Assembly (NCBI RefSeq): GCF_019059575.1
Contig: NW_024881501.1
Span: 930,001-994,000, forward strand
From: Amphibalanus amphitrite
Taxonomy: Eukaryota; Arthropoda; Thecostraca; Balanomorpha; Balanidae
Reading direction: 5' to 3'
Length of the DNA: 64,000 nucleotides
Below are positions 34,368 through 45,269 of this stretch, in pieces. The notes beneath the pieces were generated by a model, which saw only the letters and a list, made by a program, of their open reading frames with translations, was not told the origin of the DNA and made no database searches. The translations under genes were made by a program, and so were the position numbers. Positions within the stretch are counted from its first letter, which is position 1. Every line of letters begins with the position of its first letter.

Positions 34368-34640
34368 AGGGTAAAGTGGGTTATGAGGGTCATACTAAAT
34401 TTGGACCCGTTTTGAGACCAGTTAGAAACAACATAGAGACGCGAAACTCAGTGAAAACCCTTTTTAGACATTTAAATTCCATTTGCCAGAAGACGAAACA
34501 TAGATGAAACATAGATGCAACAAATAAACTGTAGCTATTTTTGAAAATCTTGCAAAAAACGTCTTATCCCGCCCCATGGGGTAAGACGGTCACATGGGTA
34601 GGGTAAGACGGCCAGCTACTTTCACAGACCAGCACAGCTG
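34368..34640. mobile_element. Fragment of GGGGTAAGA(C/T)G element
   Basis: GGGTAAAGTGGGTTATG, CATGGGGTAAGACGG and GGGTAGGGTAAGACGGCC resemble the TA-flanked element at 46838-48017. Confidence 0.4.
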
Positions 34641-34665
34641 GTAAAAATGCCCAAGATTAGCCGCA

Positions 34666-34760
34666 TTAACCCTCACCGGCCGATGCACAGTGGGGATTTT
34701 TCCGATCTAGCGCGTCTTAATTCCAAAAATCTTTTTTGGATTTTTGTTTATTTTTTCGTG
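34666..34760 (+). mobile_element. TTAA-element left-end fragment
   Basis: TTAACCCTCACCGGCCGATG begins at 34666 but no hairpin or right end follows. Confidence 0.35.
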
Positions 34761-35881
34761 TCCGTGGCGCTAAGAAATTTCTGAATTTTTCATGTATGGC
34801 ATTGTTTTATCTGTATGTCCACAGCAAGACTAGGAAAAATGCGCCCAAAGTTCACACTCATGCGTGATTACTCAATGGGCTCAGTAAGGCCCGAATGTAT
34901 AACTCAATTTCATTGTCCTGTCCTGTTGGTTTTATTCTTGCGAGGTCTTAAAATTGCATATCTTCTGAAAGGCACCTTTATTAGGAATGGAATGGCAAAC
35001 AGAAAGTATGCCACAACCTTACTAAGGTCACAAAAATGCCACTTAAAAAAACTTACAGACACAATATTGAAGGAATGGTATTCTAAATAAATGTAGGAAA
35101 TCAACAATGTTTTCTTCACTTTTCCACCCCGAAACATATCCTATCGAATTCGCCACTTTCTCCTGCACAAGACAACGCCTAGTTTGGCTGCCGGAACTTG
35201 CCTGAACACAGAATATTCACATTAGAGTATCTTAATACCCCACTTTAGGAGCGCTAGGGCAAACAGCACGATATAGGTATGTTCCGGACAGAGGCGAATA
35301 ATTTTACTTCGTGATTTATATGAAGCATATTTTCTGAGACACATTCATTAGGAACGTTAGGCGGCACGGGCGGACATCGATAGCAGCGCCTCTATCGGTC
35401 ACTAGGGAAAGCTGGGCTGTAGGCGACGAAATACCGGCTGAGTTGTCACACGTTGAATAGGTTTATAGACATCCGTCTTGTGAAAAAGTTGAACTTTTGC
35501 CTTCAATATTTCTACAGGCAATTTTAGAAGTGTCTTCACATAGATTACAACACCGTTAAGATTATTGTATTCACTTCAAGCCTTCCCTATTGTTCTTGAT
35601 GATGCGGGAACTATTTCTAATTAGTGTTTCTATTTTAAAAAAGAACATATTGTGCAAACGATGAAAAAAACATAGATGGAAGATTTTAAATGCAATTTTC
35701 TCTAGCAATTAATGGTAAATTATCTATAGATCAAGGAAAAGATGCATGCTAACTGATAATTTAAAGTTCTTGGGGCCAGTTGTTTTCTTCTTTTCTTACG
35801 TCGCCCCAATGACTGCGAATACACTTGTGATAACGCCTATCGATAGGATGACAAGTGTAAATAATACATACCGTAACCTTA
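34761..35881. other. No feature recognised
   Basis: AT-rich DNA. The 91-codon frame at 34815-35090 has no motif I know and ordinary AT-rich composition, so it is not called. Confidence 0.4.
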
Positions 35882-36750
35882 TTTACCCTTGCACTTGTGG
35901 GAAGGGGGAGGGGAGGGGTCGGATAAAACCCCATGGTTTTCCGCAAATCATTCGCGCAAAAAGCGGCCGATCGCGACGAAACTTTCGGTGCTCTCGAGGT
36001 CAATTTTACATCTAACCTAAAAATTTCATGACTCTGACCCAACTGACCTTTGACCTGTGACATATTTCTCGAGACCATGTTTGGCCGGAATCGCGATTCG
36101 ACGTATGTCAGCTCACATCATCCGCGGTTTCCAGTCTTTTTTTGTGGTTTTAAACGTTTAAATATGTGAAATGATGTTGGTGCCATGCATTATGGTGGGT
36201 GCCAAGGTCACGTGAAGGTCAAGTCAAGGTCATTGACCTTTGATGACCTTGGTTAACGTTTTCGAGTTTTACTTGTTTCTAGGGTAGTTTTTGGTGCTGA
36301 TTTCGAATTTAGCAACCATTTGAATATTTACGAAGTAGTTTTGGTGCCTTCGTACCATGTTATGAAGCTGTCAGTAGTATAGGTGACACCTATGTACTAT
36401 GGATGGCCGGCAGGACGCCTACTGGTTGATCTGACCTGACCTGACCCAACCTGGCCTAAATGCATAAAGACATCGTCTGTGATAAAAAAATAACATGAAA
36501 TTCGTGATCAGCGCCCCAAATTACCCCGTAACACCCTAACTTTACAAAGTTTCAAGAGGTCTCGATTTCCCAACTTTAGTTGGATCATTAAACTGACTTG
36601 GAAAGTCAACTAATGACCTTGGACTTTGAAATTGGATATATTCGGCCTCATCTCATCATAGGCAGCACGCTCGATTTTTCCGCGAAGTTCTAGCTTGATC
36701 AGGGGCCAAACGGCTGAGCCGGGGGTCCAATTGAACCCCCTATACTATGT
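35882..36750 (+). mobile_element. Family B TTAA element, decayed ends
   Basis: Left end TTTACCCTTGCACTTG (mutated TTAACCCTCGC), B interior in full order, right part to GGGGGTCCAATTGAACCCCC (a perfect GGGGGTCCAATTG...type hairpin) and then lost. Carries perfect DR1 (36044-36056) and IR1 (36227-36239). Confidence 0.75.
36227..36239. promoter_or_regulatory. Perfect IR1 in family B
   Basis: AGGTCATTGACCT, identical to 30511-30523, at the corresponding place in the element. Confidence 0.55.
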
Positions 36751-37154
36751 TGATTATTCACATTTACAGGTAACATTCTCACCAGAACACACCAGCCAGC
36801 ATCTGTGCACAATCTGGCTAGAATACTACCTATGGTTTGCCCTCTACGAACAAAGACGTGCTAGATCGGAAAAATTCCCACTGTGCGATGGGGGGGGGGG
36901 TTGGTGTCGCCCACCTCATAGTTTTTTTTCGCGATAGCTCCGAACACGCCGGAGATAGAGAGCTGAAAATTAGCATACCTGATTTTTGATTCAAGTCGGA
37001 TCTTTTGACACCAACCGCATTTTCGGGTCAGGTCAGGTCACTGACCTATGACGTCATAAGTGAACCTCTGCACGGTCTTGCAGAGGTCTTCTGCACGGTC
37101 AGCACTCCTGGTCACCTATTAATGGGTGGCGGTGTAGTAAAAAAAGTCACCATT

Positions 37155-38375
37155 TTAACCCGCGCCCTGGTGGGGTCTGTTTATAACGCGACCTGGTGGG
37201 GGGGGGCTATTTTTTGCCCCCCCCCCCTCGTATCTCCGAAACTACTGGACGGATCCGCAAAATTCAAACGGCGTTCGAAAGGCTTGTCAAATTTGTCGAA
37301 GGAAACCAAATTTCATTGACCTCGGGGTCACCGATGACGTCACAGGTCAGGTCAAAGATGAAATGTTTCACCGTTCACGGGTCTTCTAGGGAATGCGCTA
37401 TAACACCGAGGAAAACGCATTTTGTCGAGAATCAGCGATAGGGCGTCAGTTGCCTAGTAGATATGTTGCTATTAGAGGTCACTGACAATGCCAGGTCAGG
37501 TCACAGGTCAGGTCACCAAGGGTCACGGGTCAGGTCACATGAGCCCAACTTTACTAAGGTTGTGTGATGCATATTTTATGGCCAATTTTTCATTTCCAAC
37601 TCAATGGTGTTGGTTATAAGACTATCAGGTACGGCTTAGGTCACTTTCTGGTGAAGTGCAGGTCAAGGTCAGGTCAAGGTCAGGTCAAGGTCAGGCCAAA
37701 AAAGGTCAAATTTTAAAGTTGATATTTTTGCATAAAATGGGTATTGATTCGATGCAGCTCGTCACGGAGAGTCTAATGGTGGTCTTTGTTTTGCGCTACG
37801 GGGTCTAGAATTGCTAAAAATCGAGTTTGAAAATTTGACGTCATCAATTTTGAACAGTTTTTTCGCTATAACTTCGCCAAAAAAAGAGGTATCAATCTCA
37901 AATTTGGTATGTGAATGGAAGGCGGTAAGGACTATCACATATATTCCGGTTTTTGCGAAATTCAAAAAACTTTTTGGATTTTTCGATTATTATATCCAAA
38001 AAAAATATTTTTTGATTTTTAGGGGTCAAAATCAAAAAATTTCAAAAATCCGAGATAGCAGTTTTGTAGCTCTGTTTATTCTACAGCTTTTATGTCCTTA
38101 TCATTTTTCTGTATTTGCAAAGCTATAGGCCTGACAGCTCTTCCCGCGAAACCCTTTTTTGGGTCGAAAACGGCAGAACATGACGTCACTCTGACGTCAT
38201 TTCCGGCCAACCTATCATAGCCTTTGGAAAAGTTTTTGGTCACAATGTGTAAAATTGATGTCCGGGAGGGTACTGAAAGTTTGGTGACGATCGGCGCAGC
38301 GGTTCTGGAGATATATCGAAAAGTCTGGAGGGGGGGGGGCAAAAAATAGCCCCCCCCCACCAGGTCGCGGGTTAA
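37155..38375 (+). mobile_element. Family E TTAA element (copy 2)
   Basis: TTAA at 37155-37158 and 38372-38375; ends CCCGCGCCCTGGTGGGG and CCACCAGGTCGCGGG, tag duplicated at left (GCGACCTGGTGGGG). Terminal hairpins at 37198-37226 and 38329-38359 (GGCTATTTTTTGCC, partly mispaired). TGACGTCA at 37335-37342. Aligns with copy 1 for most of its length. Confidence 0.88.
37659..37711 (+). repeat. Tandem AGGTCAAGGTC half-site array
   Basis: Three to four AGGTCAAGGTC / GGTCAGGTCAA units followed by AAAAAGGTCAAA; same position as 25291-25342 in copy 1. Confidence 0.85.
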
Positions 38376-38997
38376 GCCAAAGGGGAAAAATGAAAACTGC
38401 TATTCTGGCGCCGGAAACGATCTCCAACTATCTCAAGCACACAGAATCGTGATTTGATGCACTCCTTGCAAGGTTAGATGCGTCACTTTTGCAATGCTGA
38501 CCTTGCGTGACGTCGTTTATGACGACATCAAGGTCATATTAGTTTTCCGTCAATAACTCCCGATCAAATTGAGCTAGCGAGTTGGGAAAGCCACCAATGG
38601 ACTCAGGAAGACCTGCTGAATTGAATGATATGCGACATGCCCTCCTTTGACCAACTTCGTGACCTGGGGGTACTGACCTGACCGTGACCTGAGGTCAACA
38701 CCCTAAGTTGACCTCACCCAAACAAAAAGTATATCATTCGACGCGCCTGAGCGAGGCGAACACGATGGTGTCAAAATCGCGGCTCTGCGACCGTTTTTGC
38801 GAAGTTATTCACCAAAAACGGAACCGTGCCTTGGGGCACTTGACCTGACCTCAGATGTCACCGGTTGACTTAAGACCTTAAAATCGGGTATCAATCTCTG
38901 CGTCTCGTGACGGCGCACACGCTCGTTTTTCTGCGACGCGCTAGCTCCAACAGGGGCGAGACGGCGAGGGGGGTCGTACCCGCCCCCCCCCTCGGGG

Positions 38998-39598
38998 TCC
39001 CCCACCGACGAGGGTCACTTCGTATCCAAGCGGAGTCTACTTCGGAGTCAGACCACAGGTGCACCGCTTCAGGCTAGATCCCCAGAGACCTGAATCTGAT
39101 GACGTATTCTGTGAGTCGGGCTCCGATGACTGCCGCCATTAGCTCCAAACGCGCCAGACACATCGGCTTGGTTGGCGCCAGTCTGCTCCTTGACATCACA
39201 AGTCTGCTCTTGCGTGGACAGTCACCATTTGGCTGCAGGTGCACGGCGGCGGCGTAGGCTTCTTGCAAGGCTTCTTGGCTCGCGTCGCAGAAGGTATGAA
39301 TCTGAAAGCAGCCAATGTTCTCCGAGTCGCACGGTCTTGGAAAACAGATCTTCTCAAGCTCCTGAAGTTCCTCCTTCCAAGTGAGCCAAAGTCGCTGCGT
39401 CTCTTGATTCATCGTATCATCCCACCCTCGTCCATGTATCCATAGCTGCTTCAGCATCAGCTTCGTTCGGACGGTGAACGGAGTCAGTAAGCCCAAGGGA
39501 TCGAAAATCCTGGCTGAGATGCGCAGAATGTTCCATTTTGTGGGACGCAGAGTCGCTCAACAGCATCAGAGAACTGGGATCGAACCTAAGGCTGTCGT
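38998..39598 (-). pseudogene. BEL/Pao pol remnant, part 1 (RNase H region)
   Basis: Corresponds to about 54585-55165 of the intact BEL element. It encodes the stretch LLTPFTVR..KLMLKQLWIHGRGWDD through IHTFCDASQEA and LARLELMAAVIGARLTEYV, on the minus strand. Small indels (for example a duplicated CTTCTTGCAAGG near 39261) break the frame. It has no LTRs. The remnant is cut at 39598 by a LINE and resumes at 43028 with GTCGT duplicated, so it predates the LINE insertion. Confidence 0.85.
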
Positions 39599-41940
39599 TC
39601 TCAGGCCTCAGGCAAGGCTCAAATTCCTCAGGCAAGCGGCTCAGTGACCTGCTGTCCCAGCACGGCATGCAATGCTGTAACACCCGCCAGCCGACCTACC
39701 GACCAGCCGGCAGTCTACTGGACATCCTGGCTACCAACCGGAGCGAGCTCGTCACTCGAGCCGGGGTGACGAGATGTCATTACGGCACGCCCCATGACAT
39801 AACTCGCCTCGCGCTGCGGCTCACTGGTTTCAGACGATCGGCCGGTCCAGTGACTCAGTGCAGGTCACTGGCACGGGTCGACAAGGCCGGCTTCAACAAC
39901 CAGCTGGTGAACACCGACTGGGCGCCGGTGTATACTGCAGCCGGTCCGGACATGAAGTGGACAGCATTCCTGCAAATCTTCACACCACTGCTCGACTCAG
40001 TCGCGCCTTCAAGACGACTCCTGCGGCGACCGACTCGAGCGCCACCTACTTCTGAGCACACGCGCCATCTGCTGGCGATCCGTCGAGACGCTCTCTCAGG
40101 CGACCGCCAGGACTACAAGGAGATAAACCGGTCGGCGCGCGCTGCCATCCGTGCAGACTGCCGGCGTCATCTCCAGGAGCAGCTGACCAGGGCCGGCCCA
40201 GGCAGCTTATGGAGAGTTCTCCGACCGATCATCGGCTCTAACAAGAAGCACTCGACGCTCGAGGGCATCACTGCTGACGCTCTCAATGACTTCTACGTGT
40301 CCGTGGCCCCACGACTGGCCGCCACCGTTCTCGCACCGTCACGTCCCGTCCACGTCCGTCTACCGCGGGTCTGTACTGAAGGACTCCGAGTCCAGCCGGT
40401 GACCATGGAGGCACTGTGGGGGATAATCCAGGGGATGAAGCCGTCCAGCTTCGAGGGCCCCGACGGACTCAGCGTGAAGACGATTCAGACCTTCTTTGAC
40501 GGCTTTGGACACATTGTGCTGGACCTGGTTAACGCGAGCCTCGAGACGGGCACGGTTCCTGCATCGTGGAAACACGCTACCATAACACCGATCCCCAAGG
40601 GGAAGCTAATCTCATCCGACCCATCTAGCACGCGGCCTATCTCCATGCTGCCGGCGATCACCAAAATCACCGAGAGGGCCGTCCAGCTCCAGCTCGCCGA
40701 GTACATGGAGAGGCACCATCTGCTCAGCGAGACGCAGCACGGCTATCGGAAGAGTCACTCCTGCGAGACGGCACTTCACGTAGTGACCGACGACATCCTG
40801 CGAGCGATGGACAGCGGTGAAATCGCCCTCTGGGCGATGGTCGACCTCTCAAAGTGCTTTGACATGGTGCCGCATGACAGGCTGATCGACAAACTACTTC
40901 TATATGGCGTTGACCCTTTTTGGTTCACGGACTATTTAAACGGTCACACACAGCACGTGCAGACGGTGAATCATGAAGGACACGAGATCAAATCAGCCGT
41001 GAAACAGAATGCAGTCGGTGTGTACCAGGGAGGTTCGTTAAGTTGTATACTGTGGTGTGTGTTTTCCAACGACCTCTGTCTGCATGTGCCGCCGCCTGTA
41101 AAGGTAGTGCAGTTCGCAGACGACACCCAGATCTGGATCACGGGCAAGAAACAAGACTTGCCTCAGCTAGTGACACAACTCGAGACCGCTCTCCAGAGTA
41201 TGTTCGACTGGTTTTGTAGCAACAACATGAAAGTGAATGAGGCAAAAACTGAGCTCATGTTATTCGGAACAAGGCAAATGCTGAGAGATATCGCGGAGGT
41301 GACCGTTAAATTTAATGGTGCCACCATTAGATCTATGAACCAGGCCCGCAACCTAGGAGTGATATTTGACCAACACCTCGACTTTCGTCTGCATGTAGAC
41401 CAGCTTGTACCGAAGTGCACCGGCATGTTACTCGCTTTGAACCATGCAAAACACGTGATTCCAATGGCCACTGTAAAATATCTCATTACCGCGCTAGTTT
41501 TTCCCGTGATGCGATACTGCATGTCTGTATACGGCATTTGTAACAAAACGCAGGTCCACCGAATTCAAAAGTTGATTAACTTCGCTGCGCGTGTTGTGTC
41601 TGGACGTCGGAAGACCGACCATATTTCTGACGTGGTTCGATCGCTGGGTTGGTTCAAAGCAGACGAGCTCATTTCCTATCATCGAGTTCTTGTCATTCAC
41701 CGACTCATGTCATGCCTCGTTCCGCCGCCATTAGCGCAGACTATCGGTGCTCCTGCTCGCCGCCAGCACGATCACGACACACGGTCTGCTGACCTCCTGA
41801 CTGTGCCACGTATTCGTACCGAGACTGGTCGCAAGCGCTTGTGTTTCAGCGGTGTGAAATTGTATAATGAGGTACCGAAGCCTGCAGGAACCTCATTCAA
41901 GACTGCTGCAAAGCGCCACCTGCGTGCCGTCGAAACGTGA
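39599..41940 (+). CDS. Non-LTR retrotransposon EN(partial)-RT protein
   Basis: Long open frame ending at 41940. The upstream 20 codons (39538-39598) are BEL remnant, so the element's own part starts at SGLRQGSNSSGKRLSDLLSQ. Numbering from the ATG at 39538: residues about 30-95 look like the C-terminal end of an EEP/APE endonuclease (...RPAGSLLDILATNR...). Reverse transcriptase spans about 300-600, with ETQHGYRKSHSCETAL (398-413), VDLSKCFDMVPHDRL (435-449), GVYQGGSLSC (494-503) and the catalytic box QFADD (525-529). A C-terminal region follows to 800. It belongs to the jockey/CR1-like group by motif style. Lacking ORF1 and most of the endonuclease, this copy is 5'-truncated and probably dead, though its RT frame is intact. 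Confidence 0.88.
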
Positions 41941-42172
41941 CGAGAGCTGGAGCCATGAGGTTTGTTGGCGAGTGCTGTGATTACCTGTGCGCCCTATATG
42001 GATAATGGGTATACTGTCACCTGCCTTACGTTTTTGTTGTGTATCTGTGCTTTGGATGGATGCTACTGTATGTTTACCTTTTATCACTGTTTTATTTTTA
42101 CTACGTACGATGGCGAAAAGCCACCAGTTTGCGTGGATCTATCGTGAATACACATTGAATTGAAAAATTGAA
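39599..42172 (+). mobile_element. 5'-truncated LINE (family 1)
   Basis: Begins right after GTCGT (39594-39598) in BEL sequence and covers the RT frame plus about 230 bp of 3' UTR. It ends in the (TTGAA)-rich tail ATTGAATTGAAAAATTGAA before family 2 starts. The GTCGT duplication is completed only after family 2 (43028-43032). Confidence 0.75.
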
Positions 42173-42863
42173 TCGTCTCCTTGGAACCAAGCAAAACACC
42201 CGCAACCTCGCCCCTGTCAGCGTACGGATCGGTGGGGAGACCGTTCGGGAGAGTCACACAGTGAGGAACCTGGGTGTGATTTTTGACCGGCACCTCACCT
42301 GGGATGCACATGTGAGTGACATCATTCGCAGGTGCACTGGCCTCCTGATCGGTCTCCGTCACCTGAGGCATTTCCTCCCGCAGCCGGCACTTCTAGCTGT
42401 TATTCAGGGGCTGATCATCTCGCGCCTCAGGTACTGCGTGGCTGTGTACGGCAACGGGTCGGCCGCGAACGATACGAGACTTTTAAAAGTTCTTAACTTC
42501 GCGACTCGTGTCGTCACCGGTTTGAGAAAGTATGACCACATTTCTCGCGCCCGTAATGACCTGCAGCTGCTCTCGCCGCGACAGATGTTTGAGCTGAGGA
42601 CTTTGACAACAGCCTACAATGTGCGTGCCAGTGGTGAGCCTGCCGAACTCGCCTCTCTGTTCACGACCTTTTCTGAAGCACGAACCTGTGAGCGTGTGAC
42701 ACGATCGGATTCACGCCTACGACCCCCTGCCACGCGCACAGTGACCGACCAACGCTCGTTTGGTTACCGAGCAGTGTCGCTGCTGAACCGGTTGCCGGTG
42801 GGGGCCATGGAGCTAGACTCGCGGGGCTTCAAGCGCGCTGCTAAGGCACTTGTTCTGTCGTAG
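42173..42863 (+). pseudogene. 5'-truncated LINE (family 2) RT C-terminus
   Basis: Open to 42863, the frame starts in the region after the RT palm: VRIGGETVRESHTVRNLGVIFDRHLTWDAHV is the usual '(K/R)xLGvxxDxxLxWxxHI' thumb block. It continues with RLRYCVAVYGNG and the LNFATRVVTG block to KALVLS. The palm with the YxDD-type box is absent. It is related to family 1 (similar order of blocks) but clearly a different family. 3' UTR and (TAAA)n tail extend to 43027. A near-identical shorter copy is at 18184-18715. Confidence 0.85.
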
Positions 42864-43027
42864 CTTTTATGTGTACATGTGAGCGTGCAGGTATGACTGT
42901 GATGCTATCTGTGATTTTTTGACAAGTTTCCTACCCATGTTTTAACTTTGTAACAACTGACACAGAATAGCCACGTCTGCACTGTGGAGTGTCTGCGGAA
43001 GTCGTAAATAAATAAATAAATAAAAAA
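42173..43027 (+). mobile_element. LINE family 2 insertion with (TAAA)n tail
   Basis: Ends TAAATAAATAAATAAATAAAAAA at 43005-43027, followed by GTCGT (43028-43032), the second half of a 5-bp duplication whose first half is 39594-39598. Either both LINEs moved together or family 1 later landed at the 5' edge of family 2. Confidence 0.8.
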
Positions 43028-43346
43028 GTCGTCTGCTCTCGCCCACAACACTCCCAGGACCTTCTTCTCTTCTGACCCGCCGTCAAGAAGGGAGACTGGG
43101 CTACTGCAGTCAGCATCCCTTACTCCTGACAGAGCTTTGTTGCTAGCCCATTTTCGCATGTTCATCTTCGCTTCACAAAAAAATCTGCCTCGTTTCTTGG
43201 ATGAAGCTTTCCGCCTCCTCCTCGGTTTTCAGACTGGTGAGCAGGTCGTCGCAGTACAGATCAGTGCTCAACCGCAAAGCCGACGAACTTCAGACGTCAC
43301 TGTACTGACTCAAATGACGCTTGATGGTCGCTTGGAGAAGAAAAAA
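43028..43346 (-). pseudogene. BEL/Pao pol remnant, part 2
   Basis: Continues the remnant at 38998-39598; matches 55166-55475 of the intact BEL (region of LLTSLKTEEKAENF and CEAKMNMRKWASNKALSGVR) on the minus strand, with a frameshift around 43181-43225. Similarity stops near GGAGAAGAAA. Confidence 0.85.
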
Positions 43347-44283
43347 TGATATCTGATTGACACCACTTTTTCTGATGTACATATTTTATTTCCCTGCAGG
43401 CTTCAACCGGTAGTGGATAATTTCTCTGTTGGTGATCATGGCAAAGAAACAAATATAGGTACAAAACATCACTTTTGTTCAATTTCCTCTGCCTTTATTT
43501 AAATACCGTCTCTTGTTTCTTTTGTAAGGTTTATATCCCAACTTCCCGCCCGTCACCTTCGCATTCTCCACTATCTGTTTTTATGTTGCTCGCTGTGCGG
43601 CTAGTCCTCCGTCCAATCGTCAGTATCGGACGGCGACACTTGTATCCGGCGGAGCAGCGCCGAGCAGCCGTGGCCGAGCGGCCCAACCATCCAGTGACAA
43701 GTGCCGATAAATCAATGGGGGCCGGCGACACGAGGCAGCCCAGCTAGACGGCTTGGCAGCGCCTCTCAGTTGCGCCAGATCTCTGAAACGTTATTTCGAA
43801 GGTCAGCTTAGGCTAGTCTCTGGCATGTTTTGATATCGGCCTGTGGCTGAAATAAACAGAACATTTTATTTATTTGCTAGTTTGGTAGGGTGGTAATTGG
43901 TAGAGTGGGATAATTTGAGCATATTTTTACGTTTTCTCTGTCGCACCAATTTCCAGCTCAACCCTGGATGAAGAAAAACTGTTTCAGTAGTGCAAATGTC
44001 ACTTGCATTCACCATGCAAGCATCAATTTTGGACGAGCCGAGCATATCTTGAATAGCATAGCATCACTTCTCCACGAAGTCACAATGTGTTCAAACTGCC
44101 CTACCGTGGGATTTGAACATACTGCCTACACGTGCCATAAAAACGATAATCTCCCCAGCACCGATTTTGTTTGACCCATAAAAAAGGCAAAACAATTCTA
44201 AACATAACTTCATTTGAGAAATCAGCACAGCAACAAAATAATAGTTGCAGAGTATCCTTATCTGTACGCTGCACACTGGTCAG
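43347..44283. other. Mostly unremarkable DNA
   Basis: GC-richer around 43600-43760. A perfect tRNA A-box-like word, TGGCCGAGCGG, occurs at 43672-43682 (GCCGTGGCCGAGCGGCC), but no B box or cloverleaf follows. Otherwise nothing. Confidence 0.35.
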
Positions 44284-44370
44284 TTAACCCGCGCCCTGCT
44301 GGAGGGGGGGGGGGGGGGGAATTGGTGTTTGAACACCCCCTTGCGGTTTTTCGATGCATTTTTTTTTTTA
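44284..44370 (+). mobile_element. Family A TTAA element, left-end fragment
   Basis: TTAACCCGCGCCCTGCTGG, G-run, GGTGTTTGAACACCCCC hairpin, GCGGTTTTTCG; same tag (CCTGCTGG) as the 18879 copy. Cut at a T-run. Confidence 0.75.
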
Positions 44371-44371
44371 G

Positions 44372-44599
44372 ATGAATGAAAAAGATGTGCAGCTGGCTCC
44401 TGCAAATGTCCAGCTGCTGGCAGACCAGCTTCAGGCTTATTCCACCATGACACCAACATGCACGTTTACTTCGAAAGGAGAGACTGTACGCTTTTCTCTC
44501 CACTGCCTTAGACGAGAAATATCAAGTGAACCCTTCGGTGACTTGACTAATTACTCAGAGGAAGAGTCACCTCGCAAGAGTAGGTCAATGCTCAGTTGA
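44372..44599 (+). CDS. Candidate exon or small ORF, 75 codons, unrecognised
   Basis: An ATG frame (MNEKDVQLAPANVQLLADQLQAY...) follows directly on a T11-AG, which would be an acceptable 3' splice acceptor. The frame ends at TGA 44597-44599. Composition is serine/glutamate-rich at the C-end (TNYSEEESPRKSRS) and hydrophilic; no domain recognised. It lies just downstream of a TE fragment, so it may be chance. There is no donor at its end. Confidence 0.25.
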   Translation: MNEKDVQLAPANVQLLADQLQAYSTMTPTCTFTSKGETVRFSLHCLRREISSEPFGDLTNYSEEESPRKSRSMLS

Positions 44600-45269
44600 A
44601 AGCCGATATCAGAGGCATGTATTTACCTAATATTCCCGCTTCTAACATTAGAAAAAAAAAACTATGTGAACAGATATGGCGAAAAAGATAGATCTCCTGA
44701 TAATTTCGTTACACCCTGTAGGTAAGTGTAAAAAGCTACAGCAAAACAAGTTATTTTAGTCGTGACATTTTCTATGTCGTAAAATGACTGTCAGATAATC
44801 GCAAGTTCAAACGCTGCTAGTGTGCGTTCATTTCATACAAATGGCAAAAATTATGCATGGCAATGCTCCCCAAAGCCTGCTGCTTCTAATGCCGGGTCAC
44901 AAAAAGCCGTATCTCTCTTGGTTTGGCGTTGATCTAACTATTTGTCATCATGTCGCAATAAAAAAGGTGCACTCAAAACTTTTTTACTACCTCCTGGAGG
45001 ATTCATTTTCATCAAACCAGCAAGATAAGAGTATATTGAAAGGGTAACTCTTTGCTACCATTATGTGCATAGTAACGGTACGTGGTTGATATGAACTTAT
45101 TCGCCAGCGAAGAGTATTATTACCATGTAAATATCAAAATTACTCTCGCGATCCAGAACATCACGAAAACTCTTTCCTTTTGGGTATCGTGACTCGTGTA
45201 CAGATAGTCGTTTCATGCGTGGATCTTGTTTACCCTCGTGAAGATGATATTTGAAATGGAATCACTCAG

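Larger units (their letters stand above)
36880..39000. mobile_element. Family F remnant interrupted by family E
   Basis: 36880-37154 has a G-run, a CGCGATAGCTCCGAA block and GGTCAGGTCAGGTCACTGACC. 38376-39000 resumes with A-like interior (GATATGCGACATGCCC, CGACGCGCCTGAGCGAGG) and ends in a GGGGGGTCGTACCCGCCCCCC hairpin. Terminal TTAA motifs are not preserved, so limits are approximate. Confidence 0.45.

Noticed and set aside
43660..43740. Possible tRNA-Leu/Ser gene or tRNA-derived SINE head
   Set aside because: TGGCCGAGCGG fits an A box and GCCGTGGCCGAGCGGCC resembles a tRNA 5' part, but no B box, anticodon arm or acceptor pairing could be found.
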